Positions 1 through 12,300 are shown, counted from the first letter of the stretch. The stretch: 64,000 nt of DNA from Nemania diffusa (GCA_038501195.1 JBBPUQ010000011.1:372001-436000), one strand, 5' to 3'. The notes: a model not told the origin generated them from the letters alone. Made by a program: numbers and translations.

Positions 1-223
1 ATACGCGTGTATATGACAGGCTTTATTTTACGAAAATTTCTTCGAAAATTTTATTAAGAGTTTTTGTGTTAAGGTTTGGTTTGCTAAAAACGGCAGCTTA
101 AGCTTATTATTTTTAAAACTATAACCCATTTTTAACAAATATATTTTAAACAAAGTATATATATTTTATAAAGTTATAATATATAATATATAACAACAAG
201 GTTGCTTGTATACCTATAAACAA

Positions 224-270
224 CCATTAAGAGTATATATAAAGCTTGGATAGGAGTTTTATTAGGAGCC
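224..270 (+). repeat. Fragment of the 186-bp TA-MITE family
   Basis: The 45 or so bases starting ccattaagagtatatataaa match the internal part of the MITE copy at 45682-45867 (ccaataagagtataaataat and onward) with roughly 8 differences by eye. The terminal inverted repeats are not recognisable on either side, so this would be an internal fragment or a badly decayed copy. Confidence 0.45.
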
Positions 271-297
271 GTCAGCCCTAGGAGCGGTGTCTGGCGC

Positions 298-760
298 ATG
301 GCGCTCCCTCGGCGCTGGTGGCTCTCGAGGTGGTCCCAGCCGGATCCTAGCGCTGTGCCTCGTCTGTTCTTCGGTGGGCTAAGGGAGATCTTGATCATGC
401 CCGACCTGGGAAGTGGCGCACCACAGGATGAGTCGGCCACTGCAGTAAACTCGACTAGAGAGGAACCGTACGATTCCGAAGCGCTGTTGCTTTTGCAGGC
501 GCGGGAAACTCTAACAGACATGGTGTAGCAAATAGAGACCAAAGAGAATTATTTGGAGAATGTATTTACGCAAATTTGACACTGCCCCACCCTGAATTAG
601 TTAAAATGATAGACCTCGTGCCCTCGAAGCTGTCCGAGGAAGACAGCTTTCTCAAGATGGACCCGGACGTCGAGTATTCGGATGGACGGAACTGTATACC
701 TGGGTTCATACTACGCAGAAAGCTGACTACATTCATGATACGCCTAAGATAAGGGGGATT
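298..760 (+). pseudogene. Coding-like GC-rich island, unrecognised, probably decayed
   Basis: Between AT-rich flanks there is a stretch of ordinary base composition. Reading forward, an ORF at 298-528 ends with a segment QARETLTDMV. A second short ORF begins with MIDLVPSKLSEEDS near 606 and ends near 752. The pieces lie in different frames separated by stops. The composition and acidic helical look suggest relics of one former gene, but I recognise no family, and an overlapping reverse ORF (174-542) is equally open. Treat as an unassigned relic. Confidence 0.22.
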
Positions 761-1723
761 GCGAGCGGGGATTAAATCTGTACGTGAAGTTCACTGGAAG
801 TACTTTGATGGCGTTAAAAGGCTGATAGGCATTTTGTCTAGAGATTATATAATGGCAGTCAAATGGACAGGAGCATTACCTATAAGTGTACTAGTTTTTA
901 TAGACGAGTGTTAGAAGTAATATGTAGCTATATGATTCTAAAATTATGATGAGTTAATATATATACTAAGCAGACTTGTCATACACCTTCTAAGCCAGAG
1001 TCAACTTGGAAGTTTCGCATGAGTATAAAATGACAAGCTTTTATGTAGTTACTATTATTGATAATGATGTTGTGTAGTTAACTGATAAAGTGAGATACAT
1101 AATATTTTAGAAATGTGGCCAATTGTTTCTCTCGGTTTTGATGGCTATCCGAAATGTGTATGAAATATTTTAGTAGCTGAATGAAATAATACAATCTGGC
1201 TATAGTCATGATAGCATACAAGTTCAAGTAGCCTATCACCATCACTGGTCATTAACCCCCCGATTTGACACATGTTCCACATAACACTTTAATTAAAGTC
1301 AGTCGAGTCGGGCTGGGAGCTACTAAACGGAGATGTGAATACTACACACACCTCACTTTGGAGGCTTGACCACGGTCACAATGACTCTTCCAAAAATTTT
1401 ACTTGGTTTCATAAATATGAAGTCAATTCACAAGTATGACTTTATGTATAGGAGTTCCTAGCCTCCTAACTAGAAGAGAAGCCTCCGTTCGAGAGGGTTT
1501 CAGACTTATTTATATAGAAAACATCACAAAAGTTTAGCGCTAGACCATGTCAACACAAGCCCCAGGGGCTTGCCACTCCACTCCACCACACTACCTCGGA
1601 AGATCAGTAGTCATTGGAGCTGTTGCTTTCCGGAAATGCCAGGTAAGTCTATGTAGGCTGCGAATCAGCATTCTTATCCATGTGTAATGAAGACCGTGAA
1701 TGAAAGTTACTCACCTCTGCAGA

Positions 1724-2430
1724 TTAGATAGGGTATAAATCAATGTTGCTTATTGAAATATTACCGGCGTATTCCGGTAGTTGTTGACCTAACACTTCCT
1801 TGGCGGACGGACTCTGAGACATGACATCATGAAGGTTGATGCTATCAGATGGCATGTTTTTAAACACCTCGCTGCCGAGGGGCATGCCGTCAGTGGGGGA
1901 GGCGCAGCCATTAACAGCACCATTATTGCCTACAAGAATTTGGGCAATGAATAGGACGGCCATGTTCTCAGGCATATTGCGGCATTCCTGTAGGTGCTGA
2001 GACATAAGGCTGGCGCGAGAAATGTAATAGTCGTTGTGAAACATACAGACCAATACGGGCTCGTCAAGTTCTGTATAGCTGATGTTAGCTAGAGATGGAG
2101 TATAAAGTGGCTAGCAGTAGTAGTACCTTTGGAGCAGTGGGCGGCTAAATTCTTGGCCACGTGCTTAGGAATCTGGTGAGAGTGGCATAGATGCTGGGAC
2201 ATATTGTCGGGGCGAGAAGTTCCTGGATATGTCTCACAGAACACACAGTCAAATCTGAAGACTCTGTTCATAGATTTAATGTGTCGGATGACAGCGTCTG
2301 GACGACAAAATGTGTAGTCATCGTCACAGCTGCACTTTAATGGATTGCTAACTGGATGGTGGGCTTTCGTTTCGTTCGTTTGGCCTAGAGTATCTGCATT
2401 GTTGCTAGCAACCTCTTGTGAAGCTGGCAT
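1724..2430 (-). CDS. Small degenerate C2H2 zinc-finger-like protein, two exons
   Basis: Predicted 216-residue protein of unknown role, probably nuclear if the finger motifs are functional. Exon 1 is 2430-2127 and exon 2 is 2070-1724. Joining them across a 56-nt GT-AG intron (gtactact...ctatacag) keeps the frame. A CxC followed by RPDAVIRH resembles a worn first finger (residues about 40-60). C-x2-C ... H-x4-H around CVFCETYPG...HLCHSH is a better second finger. A third Cys/His segment (SLMSQHLQEC) lies in exon 2. Fungal proteins with paired finger repeats containing RPD-like and QHL-like segments are common near transposon-rich DNA. I chose the ATG at 2430 (MPASQEV) over an upstream one at 2613 because a TATA-like box lies between them. 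Expression is unproven. Confidence 0.5.
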
Positions 2431-2520
2431 GATGGTGAATGATATAGATAGAAGGGTGAGGATGCTTTGAATTGAGTGATTGAATAAGAGTCTCGGGAAA
2501 TGTAGAGGGACTAGATAGGG

Positions 2521-2528
2521 TATATATA
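2521..2528 (-). promoter_or_regulatory. TATA-like box upstream of the C2H2-like gene
   Basis: On the reverse strand ggtatatataccc lies about 90 nt before the ATG at 2430. That is a plausible distance for a fungal core promoter with a short leader. It supports the downstream start but is only a composition-level motif. Confidence 0.35.
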
Positions 2529-3640
2529 CCATCGTCAGCGTCCTCAGCAAGGCACACCTTATCCAAGAAGCAGTCTCAAGTTTGAAGCCATGAATTGTTT
2601 CATCGTCGGTCATCTTCTCAACGATGAAAATTGGTTACAAGGTACACCTTATGGTTACTGTTCTGTAACCTCGATGTAAGTAAGCCACAGTACGATCCGA
2701 ATGCCGACTATTGAAACGAAGCATGCAATATACACACAACGCACTCTAGAGGACTGGCCACAGCCATGAAAATCACTTCTAGAGATTTGAGGCAGTAAAA
2801 ACAGTGGTCTAGTAAGGCAATCGAGATATTATTGAAGTAACAAAACTACTGTAAATACTGCGTAACGACCTAGTCAGTCGATGCCAAAAGCATCGACCTC
2901 CCTTTTTTTGTGCCATCTGTGTCCCTGGTAGAGAGCTACCCTCCTACTAGCTAATAAATAGAAAAATGAAAAATCTAGGGTCTCGCTGACCTAATCAAAT
3001 CGACCCCCTGCAACAGTGCTGTCCACACCGTCTCACTATGCCTGCGAATCGCCTCTCAGTCGTGGTTAACCTATACATCGGAGCCGAGATAAAGCCTTGT
3101 AACTGTTGATTTTAGACAGGGGTTGATGTTTGGTGTTTTATATCCTCGGGGCAATGGTACCCAGGGTAGCGAAATAAAGGAATACCCATTTTGATACAAA
3201 ATAACCACATCATCCTAAAGTCATGTACCGTCTTCAGAGAGGATCGAGGCATATCCTTAAGGTGGATCGTATTCGCTATAGGGCGGTTAGATCTTACGCT
3301 GGCACTTAGTAAATAGGATACCATAGTAGGTATACTGGCTCAAAGGCGTTCGGAACCCGGAATCATCTTATCCAGCTAGAGTACGGCAAGATCGTGAGAC
3401 CCCCACACTGCCGCAGTATAGTACGTACGTGCATTTACTCACTAGTTCTCCTATGATTGTGAAAAGGGTTCAATAAGGTATCGTCTAGCGAAGAAGGCCT
3501 AACATAACGGTACAGTATCTTTAATGGACCAGGCTATCTTACTACCTAGGTAGGATACGGGTGGTCGTATATTGTACCTAGAGTCATGTGACCTGATGGG
3601 GGATTTGTAGGGCCTTAGGCCAAAGGCTTAGACCAAGGTA

Positions 3641-3826
3641 TCCTTTTAATGACCGTTTCCGCACCGTTACTTAAAAAGTGGAATACTGAGGCCGCTCGCA
3701 TAGCTGCATACACCAATAAAACTATTATCTGAGCACTGTTTTATGATCTTATTGGGCATATGTAACCCTTTAAGCGGGCCCAGTATTCACTCTGAAGTCA
3801 CGGTGCGGAAACGGTCCTTAAAGGGA
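3641..3826 (+). mobile_element. 186-bp MITE with ~55-bp terminal inverted repeats, TA target duplication
   Basis: The left end tccttttaatgaccgtttcc and the reverse complement of the right end, tccctttaaggaccgtttcc, begin imperfect inverted repeats of about 55 bp. TA dinucleotides flank both ends (3639-3640 and 3827-3828), as expected for a Tc1/mariner-type target duplication. The element has no coding capacity, so it would be non-autonomous. A copy of the same length lies in opposite orientation at 45682-45867. The ends and the interior (aataaaactattat...) are shared by both copies, which makes this a genuine repeat family. Confidence 0.85.
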
Positions 3827-4029
3827 TACATCTAGTCTACAGCTTCTCACTAGCCTGCTTAGTACATCATCCAGATAGGTCTCTATACCAGAATTCAGCC
3901 ATTGTGCACCATTTGAGTCTTTGTTCGCTCGTGAGTGCCTTGCTGAGTAGGCGAGAGTCACTATATATATGTTGATACAGAATCGCTTGCATCATCAAAG
4001 TAAAATATAGACTATAGTGCCATAGTGCT

Positions 4030-4385
4030 TCCATATTTTTTTTCTCCTATCACCTCAGATGTCGGTTAGTGAGAACATAAATAGGCAGATTAAATTCGGC
4101 TTAATCGATAGAATTACGGCATCCTTCCTCCCTATGCACGCTCGCCATACGTTAGCCAACCGTGGCTACGAATTTGCGCTGTTTTTGCAGCATTCTCGAT
4201 GCTATACTACCCGTTTCGGTCGTACCTAATGTTTGATCGACAAGACTATCAACAACACGAGAATCTAGCAGGCGGATCCTAGACACGCTGGCCTGTAACG
4301 CGCCGTGGAAGAAGAATTCAATCACTCCTATATAGATAGAAAGACCGATGAAACATTGGACAAATGACCATAGTGCCACCTTCAC
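4030..4385 (-). pseudogene. Possible relic of an ABC transporter transmembrane domain
   Basis: A 77-codon reverse ORF has a hydrophobic stretch followed by LVDQTLGTTETGSIASR. This recalls the fungal ABC-transporter segment in which a helix ends with PLSFF and is followed by TTDTGSITNRFSQD. After the stop, the same strand reads SID-x-AEFNLPIYVL, resembling the following LID-x-ELP segment. The walls of a normal gene (both nucleotide-binding domains, remaining helices) are absent. This is similarity from memory over about 60 residues, so it is tentative. Confidence 0.3.
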
Positions 4386-5897
4386 CCTTCGTGTAGTGAG
4401 TTCAACGGGCCCATGATGCCCGCCTAAAGGCCACGATAATCTTTACATCCTACTCTATTAGTAACTTCTAGCTGCTGAGTCCTCTCATATGTATTTTTCA
4501 TAGTTTAACCCCGCTAGGGGACTGACGGTTTCTAATGACTGTCTCTGACACACCTCTTGTAAGGTCAAGTGTCCGAGTACCTGGGGCCGCTTACCAATAA
4601 ATGACGGCCTCATTGCGCTCATGGCCAGGACTTATAACATCATATACATTTCCCGCAGGTATTCCCGCAGGTAGGCGACCCTCCTAATATTAGTGCTTGC
4701 TAGAGACACAGTGGAAGTTAGCATGATCAACAATTTTTGGTTGAGTAATAAAAATGAAACAGCTCAATAGTAGAGTTGCCCATCGGCAGCGGAGGCAAAT
4801 CGGTAGAGTGGGCGCAATCGTTGGGGGTGTGTAAGCTGATCGTCACGTAGGGCTCTTCTAGAAGGGTCACACATGTATCGGCAGTGCAACCGCCCGACAG
4901 CCTCCGCCCTAGGATGCGGAGCAGCCGCACATTGCTCATGAAATTACTCCGCTAATACTTTTCCTTGCTTCCGCTACAAACAGAGAGGCTGTGTATGGGA
5001 TTGGCCGGAAATCCCCTCAACCTCTAACCACCCTACCGGAAAGATGAATCGGCGACAGTTTCTGGGTGATAGTATGCGCACTTCTATTCATGGCTCGACA
5101 AAAAAGGTTTCATCGGTGGTACCAGCAAGGGGTGTGGACGACCTACCGGTGGTTAATGTCGAGTTGGCTTCGTTCGATTCCCGACAAAGTGAATAGCTGA
5201 CTAGTAGCGCTATCAGAGGCGACCCATATGTGACCGAGGGGCGATCCCACATCACACCAGACTCTCGCTACAGGTGCTGCATGGCTATCACTCGAAGGAA
5301 TAAGGGCCGGAGGGTTTGATTCCAGGCAGGGCTAATGGTTTTCGCTTTAGCTCATTGGGCAGTAGCAACGAGACGTAGGTCAACTGACCATTCTTTTCTT
5401 GGCAACTAACGATAAAAGAGAGCTTACGAGTGAAAAAAATACCATTAAAAAATTATGCTTGTTACTGTAACCTGGTCAGCCTCCTACCCCCACTACAAAA
5501 CATTAATGGTTGGATGGTGGATCCCGCATCGAAGATCAACGTCGATTGGTACGATCATCCGAACATCTTCGTGCCTGCCCGTGCCAGCACCCACACTAGC
5601 TAACTTGGGCAAATGATGGGGCTTGAAATGTGTATAATTTTTAGAATTTAACTTCCTAAAACAGACATGTGTTAATGCACCTCAACTACAGTATACTAAA
5701 AGTACTTCCCTCGCTTTAAAGTTCCCACGGAGGTGGGAGTTGATCTTGTGAATTAGCTAGCTAAGTGCTTCAAACGCGCGTGATCACTGTATTAACTGAG
5801 TCTAAGCTAAAGAGCGTCTAAAATACATTTGAGGGGTGCTAGCACCCCTATATATAGCTCCCAGGAGCTCGTACTGCGTACTCACGTGGACGGTGGG

Positions 5898-6515
5898 CCA
5901 TACGTACCTACATATACCGACAAACCTATTTTTTGTCCAATTTCCGTTTTTAGAAAACAGCTGTGCAGAGTAAAAAGACTATAAAATAAAAACCAATAGT
6001 TTATATATTCGTATATATTTCTAGCTTAATTACTTTTTAACTAATATAAATAGACCAGATTGACTTAAATGCATTTAATTGACTTAACTACACTTGATTG
6101 ATTTAATTGACTAGGATAGACCTACTGACTGAACTAGACCTATTAGCTAGACTAGACCTGACTGACCTAACTAGACTTAACCAACCTATTGATTTAATTA
6201 ACTTACGTTTAATTAAGTCCAGCTAGTAGGTCCAGTCCAGCTAGTAGGTCCAATCCAGTTACTAGGTCCAGTCCAGTCAATTAAATAAATCAAGTGCAGT
6301 TAAATCAATTAAATGCAGTTAAGGTATTCAGGTTTATTTATATTAATTAAACTAATAATAAGGTTAATCAAGCTAAATACATATATATATTAATAATTAT
6401 CCAAATACATAAACTATTGGTTTTTGTATTGTAGTCTTTTTATTCTGCAAACTGTTTTCCGTAAACAGTTTTTGGAGAAAAAATAGGTTTGTCGGTATAT
6501 GTACGTATGGACCTC
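5898..6515. repeat. ~0.6 kb foldback (hairpin) element
   Basis: The left arm (catacgtacctacatatacc at about 5899) is matched by the reverse complement of the right arm (ccatacgtacatataccgac, ending near 6510). Similarity continues inward almost to a centre near 6205. The arms share cgacaaacctattttttg/c, aaaaagacta, aaaaccaatagtttat and, deeper in, tgcatttaattga and acttgatt. The inner part of each arm is built from short reiterated units around gacctact/agct. There is no ORF. The single-strand form would be a hairpin with arms of roughly 300 nt. Exact ends and a target duplication could not be fixed. Confidence 0.8.
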
Positions 6516-6625
6516 CCTACACGTCCTCCATACTACTGTAACAAAAGTCAACACGACTTCTCTTGCAAAGACAATGTCATGTGTCACTAGATAGCCTGAT
6601 GATGTATGGACCTAATTGTATAGAT

Positions 6626-7379
6626 TTAACGAATATAAACAAGCGTGGCGGCGAGATTCATGCACGCCTGAGGCACGCCGTCGAATCTGGCCTCTATACC
6701 GGTTTCGCTAGAACGCGCTGGTAGTTATGATACAAAGGGATAGAGAAACTCACCGCCAGCAGCAGGGATCGAGCTGTCGACTTGGATGCCGACGAGCTGG
6801 TCGTGGCACTGATCGAAATTGCTCTGCGGGGGCGCCGCAGAGGCCGGCGTCGTCGCGCCCCGCGACTTGCAAGTGCGGGACGTCGGCGGTGTTGAGGAGG
6901 TCGCGCTTCGTGGCGCAGCCGTGGACGTACGGGTTCTCCTTGCAGTAGCCGCCCTGTTTAACCACTGGAGTCAGTAATTTCAGTGTAAGTGCAATGTATA
7001 TTCAGTTAGCAGACAGGGGTAGTTTGTAACGACACTCCAAGTTCTAGCATATTAGCGGGCCTTGAATCTTTGATAGAGTTTAAGCAGTAAACAAACATGT
7101 CTTAAACTGAAGGTAAATCCCTAATGGGATAGAATTTCGAATTCTAGAGAATGGAAGTTTTAGTGCTGAAGCTGCTATCTAGGCCGCTTTTTGCCACTTG
7201 ATATACTTTCTATCCTATGAGAGATACCTACCTATATAGAAGCAGAATAATCTAGATATACTCAAGACATAAAACCAAGCCAAGAACGTCGTAGGTTATA
7301 ATAACACTCACCCTTTGGCAATTACATTTTATGCTACTTGAGCAAGAATTATCAAAAGATTCTGTACATGCGATAATGC
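6626..7379 (-). pseudogene. Cysteine-rich small protein gene with one-base frameshift
   Basis: Three exon-like segments read on the reverse strand: 7379-7312 (TESFDNSCSSSIKCNCQR), 6953-6754 (GGYCKENPYVHGCATKRD and onward) and 6693-6626 (EARFDGVPQACMNLAATLV, then stop). They are separated by GT-AG introns of 358 and 60 nt. Cysteines are dense (at least eight), as in fungal small secreted proteins. Within the middle exon the frame shifts at a run of five C's near the codons for GLCGAP. Downstream the sensible frame is SNFDQCHDQLVGIQVDSS, and one base fewer would restore frame through all three exons. A signal-peptide exon upstream was not found because that DNA is AT-rich and stop-laden. The family is not recognised. 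It could be a fresh pseudogene, a sequencing error, or a gene whose 5' exon I missed. Confidence 0.5.
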
Positions 7380-8287
7380 CTTAGTCCTTAGCTCAATGCC
7401 ACGTAGAATGAAACCTATTCGAATTAAATCGAGAGCGCTACTGCCGGCTAGGTATTATGAAGGTCTAGACAGTGGAACTTCTCGATCTATAATGCTGTTT
7501 TTATCATGGAGGCAATCTATAATGGCCTTGTTGACAAGTTTCAAGTCATATAACCAAATGAGTTTAGCTAGAACTAAGTTTAACTCTATTCAAGCATCCT
7601 GTTCAGCGCTATACTTAGCTTTTGATTTTTTTTTTTTAGTAAACTTTGGGGTTTATATACTTCCCTAAGCAGTGTCGAGCGCGAAATAAGAACCACCGGC
7701 TGGCGTCTTTCCCGTCCGTAGATTTAGGATCTAGCTACCGCTCGGGTTTGAAATCCCAAGGGTCGGAAAAATACTTCTCATCATAGGTGATTGCCCAGGG
7801 GCTGACGTTGACTTCGGCTTACGAGTGATTGAGGATTAATACTAGAGTTAAAAACAACTAAGTGATATTTACAAGATAAGGGCCCGGATAATGACTTGCG
7901 CCTTTTAGTAGTACGTGGTACCCATATAGCTTAAATCCTTCCGAAACACGAAGCGTACCTCCAGATGCGAACGAGAACAACCTCAAACCTTCGTTCAGGA
8001 GAGCTTGCAAATATGGAAGCTACTGCACCGCAGTGGCGTTGAGCTCATGTAATATCTTGAACGCGGCGCAGATCTCACTGAAAATAACTTAGAGTGTGCT
8101 AGGCTTTTAGGTGAGGAAGTAGGTTATAGCAGTTAGGGTAGTTGATTTATTGTGTATGATTAACGGATTCGTCGAATCAATCTACTTAGTTCTTATACAT
8201 ACTATAGATCTCGCTCGTGACCTTATTCATAAATAAGCATACTTGCGACGTAGAGCGACTACCAAACCAAGTGGAGGAGATGAGATT
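7380..8287. other. Intergenic transition into the RIP-affected block
   Basis: No gene is recognised. A TATA-like gtatataaacc on the reverse strand near 7650 could belong to the cysteine-rich gene. Composition falls steadily in GC toward 8.3 kb, where the retroelement starts. Confidence 0.4.
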
Positions 8288-8292
8288 ATATA

Positions 8293-8431
8293 TGTCAGAA
8301 CTAGGAGGCAGGGATATATATGCTCTATATGCAATGCCAATATATATAAAAGGGCTATAAGCTATTAATTTATATAAATAGAACTTAAATTTCTATATAA
8401 TTAATAAAATTACTAAATATTTATTTTAATA
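8293..8431 (+). repeat. 5' LTR of the outer element (139 bp)
   Basis: Begins tgtcagaactaggaggcagg and ends ttattttaata. It aligns without gaps to 21322-21460. All differences seen are C/T or G/A, about 30 by eye, in both directions, so both copies were hit by RIP independently. Confidence 0.85.
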
Positions 8432-9079
8432 AGTTATAAACTTAAACTTGTTTATTTAATATATTTTTATTTGTTAAAGATTGCTTTTTTGTTATTTTTA
8501 TTTCTAATTTTCGACTATTTAAAACAACAATATATATTAAAATTTTTAAGTCGAAATTTTCGTTAGTTCAATTTAAAATAACTTTTATATAGTTTATAAT
8601 AAATAAAACTAAAAATTATTAATATTTTAGCTAAAAAGTTTATAATTATAAGTTTTAATTATTTGATTTAAAAAATCGATTTATAATTTTTTTAATTAAG
8701 TTAATATTAAATAAACTTTTTATAATTTAATAATATTTAAAATTTTAATTTTTATTTTTTTGTTTGATTATATTATATTATATTATTAATTTAATTTAAT
8801 TAAAATAATGTTTATAAATATTTAATATTTTTTTTAAGAAAAAACTTAGATTTTTTTTTTTTAAAATTATAAATTTTTTAGTTTTAAAGTTTTTTTTTAT
8901 TTTATTAAAAAATTATTTAATTTATTATAATATTTATTATTTTAAAAACTATATAGTAATAACAATAATAATTTTAGTTTTAACTTTATTAAATATTTTT
9001 TATTTTTATTAATTAAATTTATAAAATTTTTAATATTTTTAAAGTTTTTTTGTTACTTTTTTTTTATTAATAATTAAAA

Positions 9080-9344
9080 TGTTGATTTAGCTTTATATAA
9101 TTAATCGCATACAGTAGGGCTAAAATAGAATATAATACTGTAATTATATAATACTATTGTTGTTTTTATATTTAAAAAAAAATCTTTGTATATGCAACGT
9201 GTATACATAAGTTGTATAAGCTTGCTAGTAGCTCGCTAACGTTATATATAACAGAGTATAGCCGACTATTTAATAAATAAGTAGCAAATTGTATAAAAAA
9301 AATTTAAATATATATTAACTGCAACTAATACTGCTATTTTAACA
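9080..9344 (-). repeat. LTR of the inner element (left copy, 265 bp)
   Basis: Shares long blocks with 14873-15137, such as taaaaaaaaatctttgtata, tatagccgac and taactgcaactaatactgct. Ends are TGTT...AACA. Differences from the right copy seen by eye are transitions. Confidence 0.85.
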
Positions 9345-12300
9345 GTTGTAAAATTTCTTTTTAGTTATAGTTTCTTTTGTATATATATATTTTTTAATTT
9401 TTTTTTATATATGCTTTTATTTGTATATATAACTTGTTAGTTAAAACTAGTGTTTTTAATACTTAGTTTAATATTTTTTTCGTTAGTGCATTAACTAAGT
9501 TATTTTTTTTGTTGATTTAGTATATTTTAAAAATCTTTTTTTTTTTATACAACTTTTGTAGCAATATAATATTAATTATAAGTCGTTTTTTTTATATTGT
9601 ATTAAGTTTAACTAAACAGTTATATAATAACTTTAAATTAAAGCATAAAATCGCTAGAACTTACAGTATATTCAACATTTTTAGAATTTTTTAAAAAGTT
9701 ATACAAAAAGCAATTATACTATCAAATCTATTAATTATTTTATACAGCTTATTAACTAGTACATTTTTAGTTATTTTTTTACATTTGTTTAAATTTTAAT
9801 AAATAATATTACTAAAAATTTCAAATCTTAAGTTAGTATTATTTTTTATATAAGTTTTTATAGCTAATATAATTAAAAATTTAATTTGCAATATTATATT
9901 TATATTATTTATAAATAAACTATTTATAAAAATAAAAAGCTTTATATAATGTAAATCAAAAAATATAAACATTAGTTTATAGTTGCAATTGTTGATTTAT
10001 TATTTAATTCGCTTATTTAAAATAATTATGTTAGTTTTTTAAAAGTTAACAACTTAAGTAGTAATAAATAAATCATATAAAACTTTTAGCTAATAAATAT
10101 TACTTATATATATATTTCGAATGCGTTAAAAAATATACTGCTATATAAAGTTTTTTATACAAAAGTTAATTTTAACTAGTTATATAGTTTAACTTTTTTA
10201 AATTAATATAATATATTTGTTTATAAATATAACTTAAGTACTATTAAACTTAATCAGATTATTTTTATTTAAAATTTACTTAAGTTTAGTTTTAAATTTT
10301 ACTATATAAAGCTTAGCTTTTTTTTTAGTTAAAAACTTCAAAGTTATAAAGCTAAAAATATTGTTTGTTTATAGTTTAATAATACTAAATTTTTTAAAAC
10401 TGCTATTAGTAACTAGTAAACAAAAGTTATATAAAAAAACAGTTATTTCAAGTTTTTAACAGTAATATTTATAATATGTTTTAAATTAATATAAGTTTAA
10501 TTTAGCTAGTTTATATAGTAGTTATATAATTTATAATATAGTTCTTTTAAAATATTTACTTTTAAATTCAACAAGTAAATATATATAGATTTTTTGTACA
10601 AGTTTGTTAGTTAACTGTATATATATTTATATAATGTTTTATAGTTTATATGCTATATTATAGTTTCAAATTAAAATAAATCTAAAAACTAAAATCAATT
10701 GCTAATTTATTTGTTAAATTGTTAGCAATTATATAAATATAATATTTTTTTCTAAATTATTATACTTTTATACAATTAGTTGAAACTTTTTGTACAATTA
10801 AGTAGTTTTACTTTTAATTTTTTGTATAAGCTTTAATTTAAAAATTTAAATGCTGCAATATTTGTTGGAGTTATATTTTATAAACTTAAATATTTCTTGT
10901 ATAAACAGTTTGTTAATTTTTATTATATTAAACTTTTTAAAAAAAAGTCTAAATATATTAATAATACTATTTATTTATAGTTTAATAGCTAGCTTATAAT
11001 TTACTTTTTTTTTTTAGCTAAAAAATATAAAATTTAATTATATAAAAAAAGTCAAAAACTGTACTAATTTTTTAAGTCAGCTTTTTTTTTTTTATACAAT
11101 GTTTATTAAAATAAGTAGTACATTGTTTTTGTTATTTTACTTTTTGTCCTTTGTTATATAATAATAAAGCTTAACTTATATATATTGAAATTTTATAAGT
11201 TTGTTAATTGTACTAATAGTAATATTAGATTTTTCAACAGCTTATATTTTATATAGTTTATTTTAGCTTTGTTTTTTTTGCTATATAAATATTTTATTTT
11301 TTAGTAGTAGTATAAATATTTTGTATAAAATAAAGCTGTTTTATTAGTTAATTATATAGTTAACTTTAACTTTAGTTTGTTTTTTTCGAAACATTTTTAT
11401 AGCTTTTTTAATAGCTTTTACTTTTTATATAATATTAAAAAATAAAAAAAAATCTTAATTAATCTATAAGTAAGCACTAAAAATAAATAGTATTAATATA
11501 AAGCTATTAAATTTTGCAGTATTGTTTAAAGTTTTTACTGCTATTTATAAAATCTTTTTATTTTTTATATAATAACTTATTTTATTTTTTAAAATATTGT
11601 ATATATAACAAAAAAGTTTATATATTTGTTTGATTTTATTAATAGCCTAATAAGTTTTTATAAACATTTTTTAATATATAACGTTTATAATTTTAGCTTA
11701 GTTTTAAAACTTTTTAAACAAAAAATTTATATTTAAGTTGTATATAATATAATGTAAAAAGCTTTAATATATATTGATTTAATATTTACAAAATGCTTTT
11801 TATATGTTTTTTGTATTTATTGTATAAAAAAATGTTGCAGTTTAAAACAATGTTGTTATATCAATTATATATAATACTTGTTTACTACTTATTTATACAA
11901 CATTAATTATTATTTCGTAGTTAAAATTACAATTGTTTTTAATTATAAACTTAAACTGTTTTAAAGCTTAGTTATATAATTAACAATAATAACAGAACTT
12001 TTAAATTTTTTTTAAAATAAATTAATCAATGTTGTAGCCAGTTTAAGTCAATATTTTATATAGTTTTTTTATATAAAAATGTTTAAATTAACAGTACAGC
12101 TAGCATAGCTTAGTTTTAATAAAATATATATTAGCTTTATATAAGCTAGTATTAAAAAACAAATATTCTTATTTGTAAACAACAGAAATTGTATTTTTAT
12201 TTTTTTATATAATAATATTTTTAGTATTATTGAAATATATGCTTATTTTGTTAGTATTTTTTAATAAAAACAAAAATAAAATTAAAATATTCAAAATATA

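Larger units (their letters stand above)
1..1723. other. Gene-poor AT-rich left flank
   Basis: No intact gene is recognised here. The first 280 bases are very AT-rich. A GC-richer island lies at about 290-760 (listed separately) and a 47-base MITE fragment at 224-270. The rest is low-complexity intergenic sequence with stops in all frames. Confidence 0.6.
2431..6625. other. Gene-poor interval holding repeats and relics
   Basis: No intact gene is seen in this 4.2 kb. It contains a complete MITE (3641-3826), a possible ABC-transporter relic (4030-4385) and a long foldback hairpin (about 5898-6515). Other ORFs of 70-77 codons (3112-3324, 4727-4939) have no recognisable domain. Base composition is intermediate, lower in GC than the gene-rich right half. 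Confidence 0.55.

Noticed and set aside
5160..5200. gttcgattcccgac resembling a tRNA T-loop
   Set aside because: Flanking bases do not pair as a T-stem and no cloverleaf forms.
7700..7790. tRNA-like segment with a T-arm look (ctcgggtttgaaatcccaag)
   Set aside because: The T-loop sequence is off consensus and I could not build acceptor, D and anticodon arms at proper spacing. At most a decayed tRNA.
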